Of a stretch of DNA of 26,174 nucleotides, positions 1 through 6,682 are shown piece by piece. Below the pieces are notes generated by a model that worked only from the letters and a program-made list of their open reading frames with translations, ran no database searches and had not been told where the DNA came from. Position 1 is the stretch's first letter, and each line of letters opens with the position of its first letter. Origin of the DNA: a virus; IMG/VR virus record IMGVR_UViG_3300033149_000098, positions 1 through 26,174 of that record; one strand, given 5' to 3'. A program made the translations under genes and the position numbers.

Positions 1-3000
1 TCTGAAAATAATTTAAGATTTAAATCAGCAGGTGCAGCATATATAGACCATAATACAGTTGGTCAAAGTTTCATATTTAGAACAAGTGCGTCAAGTAGTT
101 TAGATACAACAGCTTTAACAATAGCAAGTGATGCTGATGCAACTTTTGCAGGAACAATAGCTTCTGGCAATATATCTGTTACAGGTGGTGGTGGTGGTAA
201 TGGTCAAATAGATGTTTTAAGAACAAGTGGTGCAAATGTAAGAATACAATCTCAAAGTGCTACTGGTGTTTTAGGTGTAACCACAAATCACCCTTTGCAG
301 CTAAAAACAAATACAAATCACCCTTTGCAGCTAAAAACAAATGATACTACTAGATTAACAATATCCGCTGGTGGTGATGCAACTTTTGCAGGTAATGTAG
401 AATTAGCTTCTGGAACCACTTTATTTGGTATGGATACTATAAGATTAGTTAATGGCTCTAATGCAAGAAATTTATCTTGTAATGGTGCAGGTAATCTTTT
501 AATTAGTAATGCAGCAAACAGTGCATCTATCTTCCATTTACAAGATGGTGCTTTAACATTAGGCTCAAGTATTGGTACAGGAACTTTAGCTTTATATGCA
601 GGTGCTGCAACTTTTGCAGGAGCAGTAACTATTACACAAAATAGTGGTAGTTTACAATTTTCAAATACTGGTTCAGGACACGGTTCTATTACTACAGGTT
701 TGTCAAAAGATTTAAATATAGGAGCAGCGAGTGGAAATGTTTATATAAATAATAACACAACTTTTGCAGGTAATATTCAAGCAAACGGTACTATTATCGA
801 GCTTGATAGTCCATCAGATGCTTTACTAATTATTGATAGAGGGTCAACAAGTGATGTTGCTAGATTAAGTTGGAGAAACGCAGGTAGCGAGTTTTTTAAA
901 GCAGGAATAGAGACTACAAGTAACGATTTATGGTCTTTACTTCATACTTGTGGAAATGGTTTATATTTTGAGGGTGCTGCGATGAATTTAAGTTTTGGTA
1001 ATTCTTCAGTAGCTTTTCCTTCAGGCTCAGGATTCCAAGTTTATAGTGCTTCTAATCCAAGAATCAAACTTGCAAATAGTACCACAGGTGTTGGTGCAAG
1101 TGATGGTACACAAATCTATATGGATAGTGCTGATGTTATTTATGACCAAAAAGATTCAGGTAACCAGAGATGGTATACAGGTGGTGCAGAAAGAATGCGT
1201 CTTGATAATGGAGGAAGTATTATAATTGGTGCTGGTGCTACAAGTGGAACACCAGCCTCAGATTATCGTTCTTTAGAAATAGGTAGACAAGGTAATACTA
1301 TTACAGGTGCGCCTTGGAAATCAAATTTATATTTAACTTGTAATGCTACAATAACTGGAGGTAGTACTGCTTTTACTTATAGATACGCAAGTGAAGCTCC
1401 TGCTCGAATGGATTTAGAAGATGGTAATATTGTGTTTTATAATGCACCAGCAGGAACAGTAGGAAATACTATTTCTTGGACTGAAAGATTGCGTGTAGAT
1501 GCTAATGGTGCTGTTTATAATCCTAATTCAGGCGGTAATACTTGGTATGGTAGTAATAGTGCAGGAAATCCCGCTAATGTAACGGGGTCACATAATTCAT
1601 CTTTTGGTTATGGAGCAGGGCGAGCAATAACATCTAGTAGTTATAATGTATCTATTGGTTCATTTTCTTTTGATGTAGCAACTACGGGAGAAAGAAATAC
1701 TTCTGTTGGTACTTATTCAAATTCAAGTGTAACAACGGGTAGTTATAATGTTGCATCAGGATATGGAGCAGCAGGAAGTTTAACAACAGCAAATAATTGT
1801 ACAGCTATTGGTTATGTGGCTATGAATACTGCTTCAACTGGTAGTCAAAATACAGCTATTGGTGCTTATGCTATGGCTAATGGTAATTTAACTGTTGGAG
1901 ATAATACAGCAGTTGGATATTATGCAGGTGCTTCATTAGCTAATGGTTATGACAATGTTTTAGTAGGTTCAAGAGCAGGAGATGCTTTAACTTCTGGACA
2001 CTCTAATTCAACTTTAGGCGTACAAGCTTTAACAGGTGCAACATCAGCCAATTATAATATTGCAGTAGGTCTAAATTCATTACAAGGTTTAACTACTGGT
2101 ACACAGCATGTTTGTATTGGTATTGAATCAGGGCGAAGTTTGGTTACAGGTGATTATACTGTGTTAATTGGTGCAAATGCAGGTTATTCTTTTACAGGTA
2201 CAGGTCTGACTGCAGTTGGTTTTAATGCAGGTTATGGTCGACAAAACGCAAATTATGATACTTATGTAGGTTTTCAAGCAGGATATGGTACAGGTTCAGG
2301 AGCAGCAAATGCAGGTCTTGGATTTAGAGCTTTATTTAGTATTACAAGTGGAGATAGTAATACAGCGATTGGTTATGAATCAGGTTATAATATCACTACA
2401 GGAGCAGCTAATACATTTTTAGGTAGAGACACAGGTAAGAATGTTACAACAACAAGTAGAAACACAATACTTGGTGCGTATGCAGGAAATGCAACAAGCT
2501 ATACAGGAACTTCTAATACTTTAGTGGGCGCATCAGCAGGTGATTCACTAACATCTGGAAGTTATAATGTTTGTATAGGAGATGGTGCAGGTGGAGGATT
2601 AACAGGACAAAGTGAAAATGTTTTAATTGGTCACGAAACAGGTGTAAGTTTAACAGGTAATTACAATTCTTGTGTAGGTTTTAAAAATTTAAATGCAGCA
2701 GCAGCAGGTCAATTTAATACCTCAATGGGTTTTGCTGCTTTAAATAGATATGAAGGAGATGAGAATACTGCAATAGGTGCATACGCTGCTCATTATGCTA
2801 CAACTGCGACAAGGACAACAGCGATTGGTATGCAAGCAGGCTTTAATATATCTACTGGAGATGAAAACACAGCTGTAGGTTATAAAGCAGGAATTAACAT
2901 TAATACTGGAGAATATAATGTTTCAGTCGGCTCATTAGCTACGTTGGCAATGACAACAGGAGATTTCAATGTAGCATTAGGTAGAACAGCACTTTATCAA

Positions 3001-4098
3001 TTAACAACAGGAACAAACAATATAGGTATTGGTTATGATGCATTTCAAGCGCTTACAGTAACCTCTTTTAATACAGGGGTAGGTGGTTCAGTTGGTACTT
3101 TCCAAACAGGAAACTATAATACATCAATGGGTTATTTTTCTAATTATGGTGTATCAGGAAGTTCAACTGGAGATTATAACGCAACATTTGGATATTATGC
3201 AGGAGCTTATAATAGGGGAGAAAACAATACATTTTTAGGTGCATTAGCAGGTAGGTTTAATAGCACAGGTGAAAGAAATACTGTTGTTGGCTCACAAGCA
3301 GCGGATAATGCAACGATTACTGGTAGTGATAATACTATTATGGGCTTTTCAGCAGGTCAGAATTTAACAAGTGGTTATGAAAATGTTTTTATAGGAGAGT
3401 CAGCAGGTCAACACATAACAGGGGGTAATGCAAATATAGGTATAGGTATTGATGCTCTTGAATATGCCTACAACAGTACTGGTAATATTGGTATTGGATA
3501 TGCAGCACTTGGCTCAACATCAGGTGTAAGTGGAGATAGAAATGTAGCTATTGGAGATGCTGCAGGTTATAGTATAACATCTGGTACAAGAAATATATTA
3601 TTAGGAAAAGATGCAGGTCGTAGTAATTCTCCATCAGGTACTATTACAACAAGCTCTCATATAATTTGTTTAGGTAATAATGATATTACTGATTTATATT
3701 GTGCTGATACAACAATTTCATCTTCTGACGCAAGAGATAAAACCGATATAGAGGACTTTCATATAGGATTAGATTTTATTACACAACTACAACCTAAAAC
3801 TTATAAATGGGATAAAAGGTCTTGGTATATTAACCCAGATAATGAAGATGAAGATTTATTAGATGTTGTGCCAGATGGAAGTAAAAAAGCTGAAAGAGTA
3901 AATGTAGGTATGTTGGCTCAAGATGTATTAGAGTTAGAAAAACAATATGGATATGGAAATGACAGAAATGATATGTTATTTGTTGGTCAAACTCCAGATG
4001 AAAAAAGTTATGGTCTAAAATATGAAAGATTAGTGCCAGTATTAATTAACGCAATAAAAGAATTAAAACAAGAAATAGAAATATTAAAATCTAAATAA
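1..4098 (+). CDS. Giant tail fibre with S74 chaperone domain (5' partial)
   Basis: Frame 1 is open from base 1, so the true start lies outside the window; a TTG at 295 is only an internal codon. At least 1365 residues are encoded (residue n starts at base 3n-2). The N-terminal 520 residues are beta-rich stalk modules in which an ATFAG-type motif recurs near residues 47, 127, 203 and 253. Residues 529-1208 are about 40 copies of a 17-residue YadA-like repeat (G-x-x-N-T-x-I-G-x-x-A-G-x-x-L-T-T). The C-terminal domain carries the S74 peptidase signature Ser1242-Asp-Ala-Arg-Asp-Lys1247, then GMLAQD (1303-1308) and a helical end LVPVLINAIKEL. Known for the family: this domain trimerises the fibre, then cuts itself off just before the Ser. 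Inferred role: host-receptor binding. The window's only other tail genes lie more than 12 kb downstream. Confidence 0.9.
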   Translation, partial: SENNLRFKSAGAAYIDHNTVGQSFIFRTSASSSLDTTALTIASDADATFAGTIASGNISVTGGGGGNGQIDVLRTSGANVRIQSQSATGVLGVTTNHPLQLKTNTNHPLQLKTNDTTRLTISAGGDATFAGNVELASGTTLFGMDTIRLVNGSNARNLSCNGAGNLLISNAANSASIFHLQDGALTLGSSIGTGTLALYAGAATFAGAVTITQNSGSLQFSNTGSGHGSITTGLSKDLNIGAASGNVYINNNTTFAGNIQANGTIIELDSPSDALLIIDRGSTSDVARLSWRNAGSEFFKAGIETTSNDLWSLLHTCGNGLYFEGAAMNLSFGNSSVAFPSGSGFQVYSASNPRIKLANSTTGVGASDGTQIYMDSADVIYDQKDSGNQRWYTGGAERMRLDNGGSIIIGAGATSGTPASDYRSLEIGRQGNTITGAPWKSNLYLTCNATITGGSTAFTYRYASEAPARMDLEDGNIVFYNAPAGTVGNTISWTERLRVDANGAVYNPNSGGNTWYGSNSAGNPANVTGSHNSSFGYGAGRAITSSSYNVSIGSFSFDVATTGERNTSVGTYSNSSVTTGSYNVASGYGAAGSLTTANNCTAIGYVAMNTASTGSQNTAIGAYAMANGNLTVGDNTAVGYYAGASLANGYDNVLVGSRAGDALTSGHSNSTLGVQALTGATSANYNIAVGLNSLQGLTTGTQHVCIGIESGRSLVTGDYTVLIGANAGYSFTGTGLTAVGFNAGYGRQNANYDTYVGFQAGYGTGSGAANAGLGFRALFSITSGDSNTAIGYESGYNITTGAANTFLGRDTGKNVTTTSRNTILGAYAGNATSYTGTSNTLVGASAGDSLTSGSYNVCIGDGAGGGLTGQSENVLIGHETGVSLTGNYNSCVGFKNLNAAAAGQFNTSMGFAALNRYEGDENTAIGAYAAHYATTATRTTAIGMQAGFNISTGDENTAVGYKAGININTGEYNVSVGSLATLAMTTGDFNVALGRTALYQLTTGTNNIGIGYDAFQALTVTSFNTGVGGSVGTFQTGNYNTSMGYFSNYGVSGSSTGDYNATFGYYAGAYNRGENNTFLGALAGRFNSTGERNTVVGSQAADNATITGSDNTIMGFSAGQNLTSGYENVFIGESAGQHITGGNANIGIGIDALEYAYNSTGNIGIGYAALGSTSGVSGDRNVAIGDAAGYSITSGTRNILLGKDAGRSNSPSGTITTSSHIICLGNNDITDLYCADTTISSSDARDKTDIEDFHIGLDFITQLQPKTYKWDKRSWYINPDNEDEDLLDVVPDGSKKAERVNVGMLAQDVLELEKQYGYGNDRNDMLFVGQTPDEKSYGLKYERLVPVLINAIKELKQEIEILKSK
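283..342 (+). repeat. Perfect 30-bp tandem duplication inside the tail fibre
   Basis: Bases 283-312 and 313-342 are identical. The unit is in frame and encodes TNHPLQLKTN twice in a row (residues 95-104 and 105-114). The identity, including silent positions, points to a recent duplication or to slippage; the flanking copies of other stalk motifs are clearly diverged. Confidence 0.95.
1585..3624 (+). repeat. About 40 degenerate 51-bp units encoding 17-residue YadA-like repeats
   Basis: By eye I split this stretch into 40 units averaging 17 residues (2040 bp / 40 = 51 bp). The consensus is G-x-x-N-[TV]-x-[IVLM]-G-x-x-[AS]-G-x-x-[LI]-T-[TS]. The Asn and the Gly of the I-G pair are the best conserved positions. 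Units are diverged at DNA level, so this is an old protein repeat, not a recent satellite. The pattern resembles the left-handed beta-roll repeats of YadA-type trimeric adhesins, so a long trimeric rod is the likely shape. Confidence 0.85.
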
Positions 4099-4100
4099 TT

Positions 4101-4325
4101 ATGGAAATAACATATACATCAGAAGAAGTACAACAACACATAACTAACTGCTTTCACAGTTGGGATATTTGCGAGGAGCTATCAGCTAAAGAATCTTTAA
4201 ACGAAGAAGAACAAGGTAGCTTTGATAGAAACAAAGAGCATATACAAATTATGCTAGGACACGAATGGTTTGTTGAAGGTTGTACTGAAGAGCAAATGGA
4301 AAAACTTGAAAAATATAATATTTAA
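4101..4325 (+). CDS. Small acidic hypothetical protein downstream of tail fibre
   Basis: A 74-residue protein rich in Glu, with no signal peptide or membrane segment. It starts at an ATG 2 bases after the fibre stop codon, in an A/T-rich leader without a Shine-Dalgarno sequence. The C-terminal half looks helical (EEEQGSFDRNKEHIQIM, then EEQMEKLEKY). Its position directly behind the fibre gene would suit a fibre assembly helper, but I recognise no family and the S74 domain already supplies a chaperone. Function unknown. Confidence 0.7.
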   Translation: MEITYTSEEVQQHITNCFHSWDICEELSAKESLNEEEQGSFDRNKEHIQIMLGHEWFVEGCTEEQMEKLEKYNI

Positions 4326-4333
4326 AAATATCT

Positions 4334-4341
4334 TATTTTTG
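4334..4341 (+). promoter_or_regulatory. Bacteroidetes-type -7 promoter box (TATTTTTG)
   Basis: The box fits TAnnTTTG, the known Bacteroidetes -7 consensus, and sits between the tail-fibre unit and the small-gene/lysis cluster. No convincing -33 TTG lies at the usual spacing; the nearest TTG is at 4306-4308. Transcription starting 5-7 bases downstream would begin at or right next to the ATG at 4348. Confidence 0.55.
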
Positions 4342-4347
4342 TAGTAT

Positions 4348-4425
4348 ATGTTTGACAAAGAAAATCAAACTACTTCTATTGAGGATATTGAGGTGGTTTA
4401 TGAATATGTAAATCCAAATGGCTAG
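4348..4425 (+). CDS. Possible 25-residue acidic leader peptide
   Basis: ATG to TAG encodes 25 residues, rich in Glu and Asp (MFDKENQTTSIEDIEVVYEY...). It directly follows the -7 box at 4334, and its stop codon overlaps the next gene: the ATG at 4418 lies 5 bases before the TAG. The stop/start overlap fits translational coupling to the basic 44-residue protein. It is short enough to be chance, and I recognise no family. Confidence 0.4.
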   Translation: MFDKENQTTSIEDIEVVYEYVNPNG

Positions 4426-4552
4426 AGGCGTTAGTTTTGTATATAGATATAAAACCAAAAAGCGTAGACCAGGAGTTCATGCTAAAACTAAAACCAGTAA
4501 ATGCAAGGGGAGTAAAAATTATAAAAAAATTTATATAGGACAAGGACGGTAA
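4418..4552 (+). CDS. Small highly basic phage protein
   Basis: A 44-residue protein with 15 Lys/Arg and no Asp or Glu. The core reads KKRRPGVHAKTKTSK (residues 14-28), followed by SKNYKK and a GQGR end. It overlaps the ORF upstream by 8 bases and the membrane protein downstream by one base (TAATG). From memory, small proteins with an RPGVHAK-type core occur in other marine phage structural and lysis regions, but I cannot name a characterised function. The charge suggests nucleic-acid or capsid-interior binding, which is inference. The absence of stops in this frame, the overlaps on both sides and the biased composition support a real gene. Confidence 0.7.
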   Translation: MARGVSFVYRYKTKKRRPGVHAKTKTSKCKGSKNYKKIYIGQGR

Positions 4553-4707
4553 TGCAAGATTTAAAATTATATATAATAAATTCAGTTGCATTAGCTTTTT
4601 CTTTTGCGGACTATGTAGTAGATATATTAAGAATAATTTTATTAGTAGCAACAATAGTTTATACAATTAAAAAAACACAAGAACTCAATGGCAACAAAAA
4701 TAGGTGA
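4552..4707 (+). CDS. Small membrane protein, possible holin or antiholin
   Basis: A 51-residue protein. Residues about 7-39 are almost continuously hydrophobic apart from D20, D24 and R27, enough for one or two short membrane helices, and the end is basic (KKTQELNGNKNR). It starts in a TAATG overlap with the basic protein and runs 20 bases into the next gene. Size and position just upstream of the endolysin would suit a small holin or a holin regulator; a larger holin candidate lies at 6174-6638. No family assignment is possible by eye. Confidence 0.6.
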   Translation: MQDLKLYIINSVALAFSFADYVVDILRIILLVATIVYTIKKTQELNGNKNR

Positions 4708-4996
4708 AGACACAAACGTACAACTAGATTTAAAGACAATTGGAATCATAATAGCTGGTACTATTTCTTTGGCTAGTATGTGGTTTACTTTACAAGGCGA
4801 TATTCAAGATTTAAATAATCAGATTGATAGTTTTAGTGGAGATGAGTTTGTACAAAAAGTAGAATTTCAGCTAAAAGATGAATTGGTTCGAAGCACTATA
4901 ATGCAAATAGATAAATCCACAGATGGATTAAAAGAGGATATTTTAGATAATAAGGAAAGAATAAAGGAGTTGGAAGATAAAGTTTATAAAAGATGA
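4688..4996 (+). CDS. Membrane-anchored coiled-coil protein, i-spanin candidate
   Basis: 102 residues: a short hydrophilic N-terminus, one membrane helix at about residues 18-36 (IGIIIAGTISLASMWFTL), then an extended charged helical region to the C-terminus (about 38-100; for example EDILDNKERIKELEDKV). An N-in, C-out topology with a periplasmic coiled coil is the layout of inner-membrane spanins such as lambda Rz. It sits in the lysis cassette, and its stop overlaps the next start (ATGA). A candidate outer-membrane lipoprotein partner lies at 5810-6190. The spanin assignment is inference from architecture; a membrane-anchored structural role is the alternative. Confidence 0.6.
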   Translation: MATKIGEDTNVQLDLKTIGIIIAGTISLASMWFTLQGDIQDLNNQIDSFSGDEFVQKVEFQLKDELVRSTIMQIDKSTDGLKEDILDNKERIKELEDKVYKR

Positions 4997-5346
4997 AACA
5001 TTTAATGTATGTAATATTTGTTTTGTTTGTTAGTTATGTAACTAATGCTCAAGATATGACTTTATTACATATTAATTCAAAATGGAACTCAGATAATGAT
5101 TACCCATATTTATCACAACTCAAAGGTGTTAAAGTATTAAAAGTTAAATTAGAAAACCAGCCAGCAAATATTAAAAATCAAATCAAATCGGTACCCACAA
5201 TTATTTTGTATGATAGTAAAACACAAAGACCTAAAGGTCAATGGGCAGCTGATTTGTCATTTAAATTAAATGTTGAGCCTGATGAAATTCAAGAATACAT
5301 CAACAGGTATAAAATGCAAGCCACAAGACGGGCAACATCAAATTAA
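4993..5346 (+). CDS. Exported thioredoxin-fold protein without cysteines
   Basis: 117 residues. A signal peptide is visible: KH, a hydrophobic core at residues 4-16, and probable cleavage after Ala19 (TNA-QD). The mature part follows a thioredoxin layout: strand LLHIN, then Trp31 where the WCxxC motif would start, a middle strand VKVLKVKL, and the cis-proline motif VPTIILYD with Pro68. No cysteine occurs anywhere; Asn32 and Asn35 stand where the two catalytic Cys would be. It is therefore unlikely to do redox chemistry and more likely acts as a binding or folding module in the periplasm. It lies between the coiled-coil membrane protein (4-base overlap) and the endolysin, so a lysis-related role is plausible but unproven. 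Confidence 0.65.
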   Translation: MKHLMYVIFVLFVSYVTNAQDMTLLHINSKWNSDNDYPYLSQLKGVKVLKVKLENQPANIKNQIKSVPTIILYDSKTQRPKGQWAADLSFKLNVEPDEIQEYINRYKMQATRRATSN

Positions 5347-5352
5347 TAAATT

Positions 5353-5817
5353 ATGATTAGCGAACATATATCAGAAAAGGAAGCTGTTAAATCCATTACA
5401 GCTCTCCGTTTAGGAATCGACAACACTCCAGACGCAGACTCTTTAAATAATATGAAAATAATTGCAGAGAAAGTTTTTGAACCTCTTAGAAAATGGGTAG
5501 GAGGTCCTATAAAAATTAACTCGTTCTTCAGGTCGAGTGCACTCAATCAAGCGATTGGGGGCAGTAGTCGCTCACAGCATTGCCAGGGAAGAGCTTTAGA
5601 TGTGGATGATGTGTATGGACACAAAACTAACAAAGAGATGTTTGATTGGATTAAGGAAAACTTAGACTTCGACCAGCTTATATACGAGTTCGGCTCGAGT
5701 GATAATCCCGATTGGGTTCATGTATCGTATGTCAGTGAAGATAAAAACAGAAATAGAGTTTTAAAAGCTGTAAGAGACGATGGTAAAACAAAATATATTG
5801 ACATAACAAATGCGTAA
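5353..5817 (+). CDS. Endolysin, M15-family peptidoglycan peptidase
   Basis: 154 residues matching zinc-dependent M15 peptidases, which cut peptide bonds in peptidoglycan stems. The two diagnostic motifs are present: S-x-H-x-x-G-x-A-x-D as SQHCQGRALD, with probable zinc ligands His76 and Asp83, and WVHVSY with His123 as third ligand. Asp120 or Glu112 could supply the catalytic acid. No signal peptide is visible, so release should depend on the holin. The length fits a single catalytic domain without a cell-wall-binding domain. The ATG at 5353 follows the upstream stop by 6 bases. The gene uses more G/C-rich codons (TCG, GAC, CTC, CGC) than its neighbours, which may reflect recent transfer. Confidence 0.85.
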   Translation: MISEHISEKEAVKSITALRLGIDNTPDADSLNNMKIIAEKVFEPLRKWVGGPIKINSFFRSSALNQAIGGSSRSQHCQGRALDVDDVYGHKTNKEMFDWIKENLDFDQLIYEFGSSDNPDWVHVSYVSEDKNRNRVLKAVRDDGKTKYIDITNA

Positions 5818-6190
5818 ATTAGTTTTAATATTATTGTTAATAGCAGGATGTAGTATCCAACCCAAGCCTAAAATTCAAATTACTCATGTTTTAGCTATTG
5901 ATGAAAAAGGAGATACTTTAAGAATACCTATTGATTTAATTAGACCGATAAATTATAGAATAATAAATTATAGCGGTTATAGTGGTTGGGGTTATAATTA
6001 TGGATGGCATAACCCTTATTATTATCACAAAGAATATGATTATAGTCAAGGGTCTTCAGGAAGGTCAAGCAATAATAGTAATAACAATACTAACAACAAT
6101 ACTAATTCTAAAGTACCAGCAAGAGCAAATAATAAACCTACACCTCCCCCAGGTGTAACAAACAAGATTGGAAATGAGCAAAGACCGTAA
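5810..6190 (+). CDS. Tyr/Asn-rich lipoprotein, o-spanin candidate
   Basis: 126 residues. The N-terminus is a lipoprotein signal, MRKLVLILLLIAGC, with lipobox IAGC and Cys14 as lipidation site. After a short strand region (ITHVLAIDEKGDTLRIPI) comes an aromatic segment rich in Tyr, Trp and Gly (about 52-80), then Ser/Asn low complexity (about 82-100) and a Pro-rich end. It overlaps the endolysin by 8 bases and the holin by 17 bases. Outer-membrane lipoproteins nested among endolysin and holin genes are typically o-spanins (Rz1-like), and Pro-rich tails are common in them. The size is larger than lambda Rz1, so a different surface lipoprotein remains possible. Confidence 0.65.
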   Translation: MRKLVLILLLIAGCSIQPKPKIQITHVLAIDEKGDTLRIPIDLIRPINYRIINYSGYSGWGYNYGWHNPYYYHKEYDYSQGSSGRSSNNSNNNTNNNTNSKVPARANNKPTPPPGVTNKIGNEQRP

Positions 6191-6638
6191 AAAATTTAAA
6201 GATACTACTGTAGGCAAATTATTATTTGGTGCAGCAACTGTTATTAACCCTACACTTGGCAGTGTGTTAAATGGTGTAACTTCACCAAAAGATGCAATAG
6301 CTGAGATAACCAAAGCAGACATTCCTAATGAGGAAAAAATAAAACTTCAACAATTAATTTATGAACAACAAAATAAAGAAATGGAAGAGATTAGCAACAG
6401 ATGGAAAGCTGATGCCAGCAGTGATAGTTGGCTTTCTAAAAATGTTCGCCCTCTTGTTCTTGTGTGGTGCATCATTGTATTTAGTTTTGCAGGTATATTG
6501 GATTCTGTTGATTCTATACCTTTTCACATAAACACCACTTGGAATGATACATTTGAGAAAGTAATGATGGCTGTAGTATTAGCATACTTTGGTGGAAGAA
6601 CTACTGAAAAAGCAAGTAGCATTATTAAAGGAAAATAA
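6174..6638 (+). CDS. Holin, resembling the 3-TM gene-transfer-agent holin family
   Basis: 154 residues from the ATG at 6174; a TTG two codons upstream is less likely. The central motif ISNRWKADASSDSWLSKNVRPL followed by hydrophobic VLVWCIIVFSFAGIL is the pattern I associate with the GTA_holin_3TM family. A second hydrophobic helix, VMMAVVLAYFGG, lies near the C-terminus; the N-terminal region (GKLLFGAATVINPTLGSVL) is amphipathic and could be the third. Holins form lesions in the inner membrane that let the endolysin reach peptidoglycan. The gene closes the lysis cassette and starts inside the lipoprotein gene, so the two are probably translationally coupled. Confidence 0.7.
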   Translation: MSKDRKKFKDTTVGKLLFGAATVINPTLGSVLNGVTSPKDAIAEITKADIPNEEKIKLQQLIYEQQNKEMEEISNRWKADASSDSWLSKNVRPLVLVWCIIVFSFAGILDSVDSIPFHINTTWNDTFEKVMMAVVLAYFGGRTTEKASSIIKGK

Positions 6639-6653
6639 ATAAAAAATAATTCA

Positions 6654-6661
6654 TAACTTTG
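6654..6661 (+). promoter_or_regulatory. Bacteroidetes-type -7 promoter box (TAACTTTG)
   Basis: A TAnnTTTG box lies in the 44-base gap between the holin and the packaging cluster, 21 bases before the ATG at 6683. The same 8 bases recur at 12692-12699. No clear -33 TTTG is present. It would drive the terminase-portal unit. Confidence 0.6.
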
Positions 6662-6682
6662 TCCAAATTAAATTAAATAATC

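Noticed and set aside
295-297. TTG as start of the tail fibre
   Set aside because: The same frame is open back to base 1 and carries fibre-like sequence with the ATFAG motif, so the codon is internal.
1585-3624. CRISPR array or non-coding satellite
   Set aside because: The repeats are degenerate, without unique spacers, and are protein-level repeats within one open frame.
1-4098. Diversity-generating retroelement target in the fibre or tail genes
   Set aside because: No reverse transcriptase or template repeat is visible in the window, so there is no support here.
4376-4666. Minus-strand frame of 96 codons, hydrophobic
   Set aside because: It covers three overlapping + strand small genes that have better support; its Leu/Ile content is the complement of A-rich coding DNA.
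6168-6173. TTG start for the holin
   Set aside because: An ATG two codons later gives a normal start and keeps the overlap with the lipoprotein gene.
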